In this document: one piece after another, positions 36,901 to 48,900 of the stretch
How the letters are laid out: each line of letters opens with the position of its first letter
Numbering within the stretch: position 1 is the first letter of the stretch
NCBI GenBank assembly: GCA_907163375.1
Contig: CAJQUW010016142.1
Span: forward strand, 273,885-337,884
From: Prostheceraeus crozeri
Taxonomy: Eukaryota; Platyhelminthes; Polycladida; Euryleptidae
Length of the DNA: 64,000 nucleotides
Direction: 5' to 3'
Position numbers and translations under genes: made by a program
The notes under the pieces: model-generated
Database searches by the model: none
What the model was told of the DNA's origin: nothing
Seen by the model: the letters and a program-made list of their open reading frames with translations, nothing else

Positions 36901-39900
36901 TCTACAATAACTAAAGTTGATTTTATTGTTTCTCTAGTAATACTGAACTCAGTGATGACTGTAACCAAACGTCTCGCATGCGTATTACAATCTGCCTCAA
37001 ATGACTTGATTTCCGCTCTACAACACGTCGACACAGTGATAGATTTACTCAAATCAAGAAGGAATGAAGAGTTCTTCTCTGAATTGTTCGAAAAGATTGA
37101 AAAATTGACAACAAGACCGATACAAACTCCGAGAACAGTTGGAACGCAGGTACATCGAACGAACGTACCATCCACCACACCAATTGAATATTATCGCCGA
37201 GGAATATATTACCCTTTTCTTGATGGACTGATTTCCCTACTACATGATCGTTTTAGTGGTCATGCTGCTAGTGTGATGCACCTCTCCAAGCTGCTTCCTA
37301 ACAATGTAACTAATACTGCGTTTGAAGATATTCTTCCTGCTGTGGAATTGTATTCTGAATATTTAAATGGAAACTTGGACGAATTGGAAGGCGAATTAAG
37401 ACTTTAGTTGGAACATTAAGACTTTACTTAAAATCTTCGCCTTATTACCGGTTTCATCTGCAAAGCCGAAAGGACATTTTCAATCTTGAAACATTTGAAA
37501 AGTTATCTGCGATCTAACATGTCAGAAGAGCGCTTAACTGGTCTGACATTAGCTTACATTCATCGTGACATGGACTGCGAAAAAACCGTTGATGCCGTCG
37601 TACAATTATTTGCAAGAAAGCAAACAAGAATATCTATGTGACCCCACCCCTTCACTTCTAAGACTGTAAGTACGAACTTTTCCTTCTTGACTCTATATTC
37701 ACGATGTGTAGAAATTATAGGCGTTTCACGAATATACATGAGCGTTTCATATTAACATATTGTGTGACGTTTTGCATAGGCTACTAACATTAAGTCTGTT
37801 GGCCTACATATATGAGAGAATTATATTTTATACAAATTGACTAAACCAAGTATTAATTATAACTATTTCTGCTTTCGGTTTTACATGTCTTAAAACGTAC
37901 AGGTTGATATCATTTCAATATTTTATTTTTCATTACTTTGTTGAATGACAGTATTTTCGAAACCCATGACTGTAAGTAAAAGCCCCCAGAACTTAAATTC
38001 AGGATCAGCCGCTGGGCCCCCCCTGTGGTCGAATCCTGGATCCGCCACTGTATACGGCCCATTATCTCACAAACGGTCTGTTTTCTCTCCACGCGTATTT
38101 GCTATAACATTTTTTGCATCTATTTCGCGTTGTCACTGTTTATCATCGACCAGTCAGCGGACGAGGATTTCCCCGGCTTCATCTGGCGATGAACGAACGG
38201 AGTCTATTCATTATCGTAGTAAGTGGGTATAACAGACTATCATCAAACTTAGCTCATTTGTTGAAATTTAAGCTACTGAATACGTTTTGCAAGTAGCACA
38301 AATTTCACTTAATTTGCATGAAGTGTCTGAAGCTGCACTCCAATGTTCGCTACTTATTTCAAAATTAGCTGAAATTTCAAAACTGTGCTCATCCTACATA
38401 TAGGCCCATGTAGCTCGATTGTCATAAAAGATTTTAACCATTTATGTTTCATGACAGCATGATAAATTGGTCTCACATGTTTATGTTATCTTGAACCAGT
38501 CAGTCACTTTGATAATTAAAGTAACATGAAAGATAAACCTGATGCCTTCATATTCAATTGAAGATCATCGTTTGAATGAAACATGCTCAACATTGGTAAT
38601 GGAAGTCAAGCTAGCTTTAGGTACAGAGGAAGATCCACATGCGCAGTTTTGAATGTTCATTTCATTTGAAAGCTTTGTCTTAATTGATTCCAAGTTTCTT
38701 GAAAAATATGTAGATCAAATCACTTTCTGCTAAATCAATGCAAATATCATCTCATTGCTTGAATTTTCATGCGGATGAAAAACAGAATGAAGCAGGCGGC
38801 TCTCCTCTCATTGTTCGCTTGTTTAAAAGAGAAGCTTCGCAGCTTGTAATGAAAAAACACAATCTGCCAATATACTGTAGTATCGTACAGTCAATATGTG
38901 AACATTTTTGATATAAGTTATTAGCAGCCAAGCAAAGCTTACGATGTTAACTTCTGAGAAGGTTAGGCATCTTTTTTTCTCACAACTGCAGTCATATAAC
39001 ATAATGATTGGAAGTATTTACTTTATCGACAAAGCCTATGCGCAATGTTCTGAATTCCTCGAATCTGATGGAATCATGGCGTTCGGAACATTTGAAGGAA
39101 TTTGCAGCAATCTGGAATCAATGAAAGTCTGTTCTCGCCGTTCAACCAATGTGTCATCTTTTTTCTTCCCACATGCTATATTTTTCCATCTCAGTTGCTA
39201 TTTGGGTCCATTTTAATACAAAATTGACACGCAAATGATGTAACTCTACTTTTCGCAGAGTTTAGGTGAGATATTCGTAACTTCAATCGTTTTGGGTGTG
39301 AATCAATAGGTGGGATTAAACAAGCTGCACACGTGACGAGATCACAGAACTCATAGCCTCTCTACCGGTACTACAAGATAAAGGCAAGTCATAGATGTCA
39401 CTTGCAAATCAGAAGACTTTTTTCAGATAGACAAGTTTGATGAAATAGACTTATCGGCAACGGACAGTGCGTTTTGCTGTATATTAGTAATTACTCCTTC
39501 AAGCAATATTGACATATTTTACTATTTCATGACAAAGGTTAAGCAGCATTCGAAACAAGTGTTTCAAAAAGGGTCCTTCACAAAAGAAATCATTAAGCCT
39601 AGCAGCTCATTTCGCAGTGAAATCTAGTAAGTGTTTTATCTTTATGCTTTGATTGTGTTCCTTGTAAACTGACGAGCTGAAACAATCCAATTCCGTGGGA
39701 GTGTAATTTTATAACTTTGACGGCGATCATATCGCAATCGAGGTCAAGGTCGAAACTCGGAGAGGAAATCAACCCAGAAAGAAGATATTTACCTGTGGGG
39801 GACCGCTACTTGTCTTTCACGGTTCATGGTAGTTGTGCTGAAACATTTCCTCACTGGTGCTTCAGCTGCATCGAACGTGCATGCAAAGAGCAGCAATTTC

Positions 39901-42900
39901 TCTTGTTGGGACATGATGTCATCGGTCAGATAAAGTACAGCTCCAGTCCGTGACTTAGCAGATGCTCGTTCCGCTCCGTATTGCATCCGTTGATCTGATT
40001 GCAGAAGCTTATTCAAAACGCTCTTGTGCTTGTTCAGTGCCATAGCTTCCAATTTCCTGCGGACCTCCTCGCGACGTTGGGCTTCTCGTCGAAGATCTTC
40101 CATTTCTCGAGTTCGATTAATGCTATGCTTCAGGCAACTCCGCATCGGGCGTCGAATCTGCGGAAAATAATGAAGATATTCGACATATTCGAATGACAAT
40201 CGTGAGTCACTTGACATATATAAGCCAAACTTGTACTGGTCTAGGTTCATGCGAACGACAAGTACAGATTGGCGAATGGCGAAACAGTCAATAGATAATT
40301 TTTCGTCTCAGGGGTGAAGCATGCCTCATGCCATGGATGTAGAAGCACGAATCTGCTGCAGCCTACTACATGTGGTACCGGTATGTCTTTGTTTGAACAT
40401 CTTGGCGTATCATTGCCAAACAATTTACGCTACATTTACGTAGTATTAGCGCAATTTACGTAGCTATTTTTCGTAGTAAATGCACACTTTTCTATACCTT
40501 ATCCTACATTGCATTTACGCAAACTTTGTAAATTGCAGTTTATGTGATTCTTTGGCCATAATCTGCATGCATGTTGACCGGTGCAATGAAACGAACACCT
40601 TTGAGAAGAACACAAAAACTTTCCAAGTCAATACGCATTGATGATGAAACAATGAACTATATTGTTTTCCTGTTGCAAAGCCAGAATGATATTGAAAAAC
40701 AAATGCGCAAAATATTCTTTATCGACCAAAATCTACGTAGCAATTGCGAACATTTACGCAATTTATTTCGGAATTTGTCTCTAGCAAAATAAGACGGAGA
40801 TTTTGCGTAATGTGCGTAGTGTGGGATTGAGACTCACATTAAGTAAGCATAAATGGGCCATTATTTTATGTTGTTCCAAGTTCGGCAAGTGCAATATCCA
40901 GAAGTGGTGTGCCCGTGGGGCCTGGGCCCATATTAAAACATTTCGAACGCAAATTTATCATTCGCACAGTACGATAAGACGAGGAATTTAAAGTTCTAAT
41001 TAACACGGCGTCCAAATATCTAACTTAGAGTTTTTTCTTATTATATGCTAGAGTGATTTCAGGCTAAAATTTTAGAAACTGTTTTTGAAGAAATAAAATC
41101 TACTGCGTATTGTCTTTCTTGCAACCAAATATCTCGTTCTACTGCTGATTAGAAATGTCATAAATAATCAATCGTCCTTCAAACTAGTAACATATTCACT
41201 CGTGATATAAACTTTAAACGGCTCTCATGAACAATTTCAATTTTGAGCGGCTGTAGCTTCTTCCTATGCTAACAATTGACATGAGGATATCTTTCGCTGA
41301 AAAAGGAAGATCTCAGTTTCCCGAACATATTATCTCACTTTTCGCAAAAACTTCTGGGGGATTTCGAGGGATGATCCGGACAGGTAACTTTTTTAACTTT
41401 ATCGCCATCTTTGGAACATGCTAAATTTGTAAGTTCGATTCCGAGATGGCAAGAGAAGCTACAATATTAATCAATGTAATTTTCCTGCTTTACTATCATG
41501 CTCTCAACTCTGGCATACGGTGATGATCGACAGCTGATTAGGACCATCTGGTGCATTGACTTCGAGTTTGACCACATTAAATGTTTTCGTGATTGTTGAA
41601 CGCATTAATCAGTCCGTATTTTTGACCTGCATTCACAAGCGAATCTTCTGCTGCAGCTGAAAACGTGTAAATGTCATTGATTTGGCTTGAAGCAGAAGCC
41701 ATGAGGTGCACTGACTTCATTCAGTCGTTAATTTCAGATCAACCGCTGTTTGTAGCCAATCGTTGATTCTGGGCATTGAAATTGTCAATTTTCATCTGCA
41801 GGTGCAATGTCGACGTCATCCTTTCCACCAAAATCTTCGGATCACTCTATCAATGTCACATTTGCAAATACGATTATCTCTTTAAAAGGTATCAATGCTA
41901 ATCCATTAACCAGCTTTTACTTTCATCAAGAGGCTATTCTTAATCCAATTAGAAGAGCTGTCAATGTCATAGCGTTCATAGTCATGACTCTGATGCAAGT
42001 TGCATTAACAGACGTTCTGAATGAGCTAGATTCGGGACCAGGAACCATGCAGGATATCTCTCACGTCCTTACATCCATATTACCGTGCAACTTGAGCACG
42101 TGATTGAACGGTTTGTCCTTGTAATTTTTATCAAAATGCACAGGGCGATCAAAAATCGGTGAAAGCACTCTCTGTAGTGGTGACATTTCCTGTATAGTTT
42201 TCAGGGGTTTCGGTTATAATGCGCAAGGAATTCACTGAACACCCATCCAATTATCTTCAAAAAATTCTTGGCATGCATCCTTTGTCTTTTAATTACAGAC
42301 CATGTCAAAGGTTGCAAGCAATTGGACCATAATTATTCAGCCAGTGGAATGTGGCGGAATGAAGCTACAGACTGACACTATCACAACCGAGTTGAAACCG
42401 CCAATCAAATTCGCAGTTGTACCACAGCTCTCTCTATACTACATGGAAACCCCGGATTATTTTCTGTTCATGAAATCTTCTCAGATTGTATATAGGAGGG
42501 TTGACATTGACACAGCACAAATTAAAATCGTCTGTTTATTGGGTTCAGACTTTCGAACAAGCTATCATGTTTGGACAGTCTCTTATCTATAATTCCAATT
42601 CCATCACCTTTGTGATGTTGAAGTCATGAAAGAGTGCGGTACATGGAATTTCATGGTGAAGTCTTAAAAAAAGATAGAATTTATAGCGTGTTTTGAAGCG
42701 TTGTTCATTATCCTTTTCAATAGAAGGTTGCTGAGTGTGCAAAACACATACCATCGAGGCAGGAAGGTTGCACACATGCCGCCCTGTGGCCCAGGACGCG
42801 ATGACAAAGCGGCCTCCGATCAGAACAATTGACTCATTTCTAAGATTGTAAATCTTAGTGACTTTCCTTATCTCATTAATGACGTTATTATCTGATTTGA

Positions 42901-45900
42901 ATGGATTATTATATAGTGACATAGTGAATGAGGTGACCTTCGTACTGCTCATTGACAATTAACACAAGAATTTACTTCCAGAATCAGACTGTTGTGAACA
43001 TGAATTACAAATACGTCAAACTAGACAGCCAACACTACATTTCCAATAAAGGAATAGTTGGGAATCAAAGGCAGATTCTTTGTGTAAATCTTTTAAAACA
43101 AAAGCTGCCTTTTTGTTTAGGCCGACTATATAAAAGTTAACAAAGATTTTCAGCGTGTTCTCTCACAGACCTTCAGCGCCCATCATCTTCAATAGCCGAT
43201 CATTACAGGACTTTGTAGACTGGACGACGAAAGTATGTCTAAGAAATTTACAGTCACGGGCAATTAGAAATACATGTATGTTGGCTTTCTGCTTCCATCT
43301 ATTTCCAAGGTGGAATATTTAAGATTGGACTATGTTCTATGATTAAGAGCAGGTAGAATCTTTGCATGATCACATGTAGGCCTGTCTGGTGCAAACCACA
43401 CTCAAGCAGCAACTTTTAATATACAAACTTAGCTATTACAGTCCGTCTCATAAAAAGTGGATCATCCTAAAATTTGACTAAATAAAACATAAGTATGATA
43501 CAGAAAGCATTTTTCATGTTATTTCATGTCCCTAATATATTTAAATGTCCTTATATAATCTGATAAGCTATGATGCAGTAACGGTTCTTAAGAAGCTAAT
43601 ATTTTGTGGCCCTACCCTTATTGTCAATGACATTACCAATTCGTCTAGGCATTGATTCGATGATATCATTGATTTTTGACTGATCTAACTTTCTCCACTC
43701 TCTTTTAACAGTGACGTAAGTCGTGATACGCCATCTGTAGGTAGCAGTGAACGACGAACGTTACGTTTTAGAATACTCCATACATTTTCTATGGGATTCA
43801 GATCAGGAGAACGAGCTGGCCAAGATAATGTCTTAAGCCCTAATTGAGACTTGCATAAGTTGATTCTACTACTCCTGTGACACGTAGCATTATCATCCAT
43901 AAATAACCAAGTCGATGGATTTGTCATTTGGCCAATGTTCATTCGTAAAACATTCACATAGCTTTCAGAATTCATGGTTCCTTGCTGTATGTGAAGTTCA
44001 GAGCGGCCATTGGTCCAAATGCCAGCCCAAATCAGTACCTTGTAACCGGGGGACGATGTAAATGTCTCGGAATTTCCTGATCAGAGTTTATCCATAATCT
44101 CAATCGACCATCACTATCCTTCAGACGGACTGATGCATCATCAGACCAGACAGCCCGATCCCATTGATTTCGCCAGTGACAATGACTCATTGCCCATCTG
44201 AGACGTCTTTTTGTATGCTGATCTGATAATTCGATCTGAGAGGGCCTCTTACAGCTCTTGAAATTCGACTCAATAAGTCTTCTACGAATTGTGGACTTAG
44301 AAATAGAGGAGGCTAGTGCAGCCATCTCAGTTAACGAGAGACTTGGATGAACTTTAACAAATCTCAAAATTATGCGGTCTCCACGTTTGGATGTTTTGCG
44401 TGGACGGCCAGAGCCCTCTTTACGACAGAGTCGAAAATCATCATTATGCCATCGATGCACATTTGTGTAAGGGACATTTAGTTGCTTGCTTGTAGCTCGC
44501 AAAGAAAACCCTAGTTCTGGCAAGGCTGACACTTTGCCTTTTGTGAATGCGATCTCGTTATTGTTCATTTGTGCTTTGTATTGTTTTCAACCGGTAAGAG
44601 ATAGATTTCTAGCTGAAAGCAATCAGGAGTGCTGCCAACACCACCGCAACGAAGTCAGGAAGCTATGGAACATGAAGTCCAGTTAATCACATGTAGCAGT
44701 TACATTATTGTTGATGAATAATGGTGCTATACTGGCTCTGATTGACCGATTTTCTTTATTTTTGTTTTGCTTGATAGCTTTTGGCTTGTAGAACAACATA
44801 TTACATAACAAAGGAAACAAATGTAATTTTATAAGAGTGAGGTATAATTTTGTGTAACATTGCTAAATGAAGATCAAATTATCTACTACTTTTTTATCTA
44901 TAACAGGAAAACAACTCAATATTCATGCTTGAAATTTCCAACAATGATATTAGTAAGCACAACTGACATATCTGCCAAATTTCAGAGAAATTCGTTCAAG
45001 TTTGGCGGAGTTAGACAAATTGAAGTTAAGGCGATGTTTAAGGGTGATCCATTTTTTATGAAACAATCTGTATTATTATAAGGAACTTTTATTGCTATTC
45101 GCGATTGAACAGTTTACATCCACACATCACTAATTTGACTGCAGCTGAATACAAAGCAATAATGTGAGAGATAGTGACGTTTTCTTCCTAAATTCGCGCA
45201 CAAGATTCTTATCATTTTTAATTTGTAGATTGTCTCCCAACGACTGTCCTGATTACAAAATGACTTTCACAGAATTTATTTTAAGCGTAACACGTTTTAT
45301 TGAATGAAGACGAGAATTTAGTGAATTTAGCAGAAGATTGTGAGCTGAAGTTAGCATCTTATTTCTTCTTCAATTGTATTCCGACAAGTGTAGGCGGCAT
45401 TCATATCACTTCTGTGCATGATTTATTTCGGTCACTCTTGCTGATTGTTTATAGCTTCTAACGAGCCATTTCATCTCGTCACATCAACGCTAATAATGAA
45501 CTGCTATGAATTGGCTCAATATCTATTCAGCAAAAGTCATATTTTTCATTATTTATTTTAACTGATAGAATCATCCATAGAAATCCGACTTTCCGGTTTT
45601 CCGAAAGCGGGTGGGGCTAGAATGGACAATAGCTGTTTGTTGACAGTAATTTCAGTTGCTCGGTCAGACACCGATCTAGGCTGCCAGATCGTTTGGGAAG
45701 AGAATTGCGAAGAATCAAATTACTGAAACCGTGCTGTTCACGATTTCACTGTCTTTAACAACAGATTGGCCAAGCCTGACCTACCTGAATTAAAATTAGT
45801 CACATCGGATTTAGAATAGACTTGATCTGTCACTGAGTGACATCACAACACCACTGCGAAGTTTTGCTTGAACACTGGGATAAGGGATTGGTCCTTTGGA

Positions 45901-48900
45901 TACTCAGTTAGAATACAAAGGTACAACTTCATCGGATTGCTGTCTACGGACAAATGACCAACAGTTGTCTAATTCTGAGGCTGTGAATGTTCTACAAGCC
46001 AGAGAAATTTTAGGCACTCAACGCTTTTGCGACGGTAGGGGTGAGGCTGCACTGAGGTGCAAGAGAAGATCGTTGACGATGCAATACTAATGGGTGTCAA
46101 CAACAAAAATGTGGGGGAAAGAATAGAAGTACCGCTTAGTACGCTGGAAGACATCCACTTCATCATCTCAAGCAGCTTGCCATACTCAAAACATTAATAC
46201 TTAACTACATGATTTTCATCTCTATGCAAGCGTAACTCTATTCTGACGATGATTCGTCTAATAACAGAGTCAGATTTGGGATGACCATAAACCGGCAACT
46301 TTGAGTTAGTTAACGCGCAAACTATACTGCTGGCATGTTTTGAATTTTCATTTTTCTTTTGTTTTTGATCCAGTTGTGATGACTTTCTTGATCTAAGTTT
46401 TGCTCTTTATTAATGTGGCTGCTGCACAAATATGCGAGTGCTTTTATAACTACCTTTCTTGTGAAAAGACATGCCTCTTATCAACTACAAGATCCTATCT
46501 AATAAACATGAATTTAATGATCAAAATCAAATGTTGATGGAGTAAGACTTGTGACTTAGTCAAGATCGGGATGATTGAGCTAGTAAACAAAATCAATTCA
46601 TTATTCTGATACGTTGATCAATAAGGTTTGATCAATCTGTTATCCAAAGAAGATGAGAGTCCAGAGATTGCGAAAAATTTTCGGATTCTTTACCAAATCT
46701 GCATTTCCGTAATGATACGTCCACAGTATGACTTCTAACTATCCATCTTGTAACCAGAATCTGACGCATTTCTAAGATTGTAAATCACTGTGACATTGCA
46801 CGCATCTCATTCATTGACGCTATTGATTAAACTGCAAACCCATTCAGATGATTTTGTGAAGTTATAGTGTAAGAGGCGACTTTTGGACTATTTGACGTAA
46901 ACATTTACTTCCAGAATTGGAAAGATTCGTTGCACTTCAGCGTTCGATCAACTCCTGCCCTGTCTTCAGGATGCTCTACAAAACTACAGAGGCACCTACA
47001 ATTACCGCAAAGATGAACGCAAGGATAAAAACAGATTCTTGTGTCTAATGAAGAAATGCAACGAAAATTATGAGTCGTCATTTTTAGTAATGCCTGCAGT
47101 ATGATAATGAACCGCACCTGAGAAGCAAGATGCATTTATTGGTCATCCTAGTCTGTGGAAAATAAGTCAAGCGAATTGTCTCAATTCTTAAGTTACTATG
47201 CCTAAGCAGCAACTTGTTCGGCTACTTCTCGTTCTCTCTTAATATCTCACTTTTAACTTGAGATCTTCCAATTCCTGGTACTTCTATTCTTCCCCTCCCC
47301 CACATTTTTGTTGTTGACACGCGCGAGTGTTGCATCGTCAACGATATTCTCTTGCTCCTAGGTACAGTTTCACAACCATCGCAAGAGTGCGTAAAATTCC
47401 TCTGGTTTGTAGAAAATTAACAGCACTTACTTTATCGTTATTGTTTATTTCTTCTTGTTGAATTAGAACCACGGCTAAGCATCCAAATTGCATCGCTTTC
47501 CAACTGCACATATCAGGGATGAAAATGGCTTTAGTGCATATATTTGACCATGTATCATGGGTAAAGCATGTATGGAACGTTTGAGTGCCATGACGGTTAT
47601 GCTTTGTCAATGCACAGGTGTCAGTCCACGTGGTTAAGATGGTATGTAGCTCCGATATAAGATGTCCTTACTGTTTTCTGAATTAATACTAATTGCAGTT
47701 ATGTCCCTTGCCATACCGATTCTACAAAGTTAGATTCAGCGAACTCACAATCGGAGAGGTGAGATTGTGAAAACGGAGTCTGATGAAGTTGACTTCAATA
47801 TCATGCTGGGGTCCAAGAGAACAGATTGCATAATTGCATCTAAAATTCTTTTCTCATTTTGCATTTGTTGTTGTCACACCACAATGTTTATGTTTTCTTT
47901 CATAATTCCTGCTTGCACGCTTAATCGGCTTTCGCGCTTCTAAACCGATGGCTGGAACAGTTCATAATCTGATCTAGTGTCAGTACTTCAACAGAAATTA
48001 ATGTGGGGAGTAAGGTCAAGATCATAGGTCTCTCTCGTGTCATTAATCTCCAGATGCAGGTGCAATGCATATGGTGCATGGCAGTTAGCAAGATTCACTT
48101 GCGACAACTAACATCTGTGTAAATGGAGGACTACTTCGCAACAACTTCCCTAAATTCCAACCATGATAATCAGCTCTACTTATCAGTCTTGGAAAATGGA
48201 CAATCTCCATTATGGGCATCTCTATTGTGCTCTATACAGGCAGCGCTTTGGAATAGCTTATCACTGTTGCTAAAGCCGACGTTAAAATCAATATGGATCA
48301 AATTATTCAAATTATTCAATTTCTGTGGAGAGAGCGTGCAGCTACATACATCCACTAAGCTGTTGCAAAACCATGGGTGAAAAAAGTTGCTTAGATTTAG
48401 AAATTTCATTTGCAGTTAACTATTTATGGAAAAGTTCTACATGTGTTTTATAAGTTGCATGATTAGAGGCAATAAGGGGTCGTATACAGCAATAAAGAAC
48501 GTCCAAGGCATGGAATTTGACTGTCTAAGCGCGATAAGCGACGACCCGTCTAATTCTGTGGTTTAAAGCGCTATCGAAGTCATCAACATAATCATGCATG
48601 GAATCAAAACTGTTCGAATACAGTGGATCACATGGCTACCGTCATTTAAAAAGAGTTACGTGGGCGATTGCGGAATCGATGAGGTGATTGATGAAGCTAT
48701 TGCGGAACCGATTATTGGGAGGAGAGGGTTCAAAAAGTAGAAAAAACTGATTACGTATATTGCCCTCAAAAGCCTACCATTGCAAATTACTTTCGATGCT
48801 TGCGTCAACTATTTCTGATTAATAAAGGATCTTACTTGACCCCGCAAGCACAAGAGCATTAACCGTAGACATTTGAAACATTGTCACTTAAGCCTATTTT

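Larger units (their letters stand above)
31429..38060 (+). mobile_element. PIF/Harbinger element carrying nested fold-back and hAT insertions
   Basis: Outer ends GGGCCATATTCCAGAACC (31429) and, reading inward from the right, GGGCC then GTATTCCAGAACC, with ATT on both sides (31426-31428, 38061-38063). The right terminus is split: GGTTCTGGAATAC at 34368-34380 is separated from GGCCC at 38056-38060 by the fold-back and the hAT element. It encodes the two expected Harbinger proteins facing each other: transposase (+) and Myb/SANT-like protein (-). Subterminal AAGGC(A/G)GCCTTG palindromes are repeated at both ends. Total is 6632 bp, or about 3.0 kb without insertions. Confidence 0.88.

Noticed and set aside
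41807..42592. Two plus-strand ATG frames following good splice acceptors
   Set aside because: No recognised domain and no consistent joined product; kept only as a note in the intron description.
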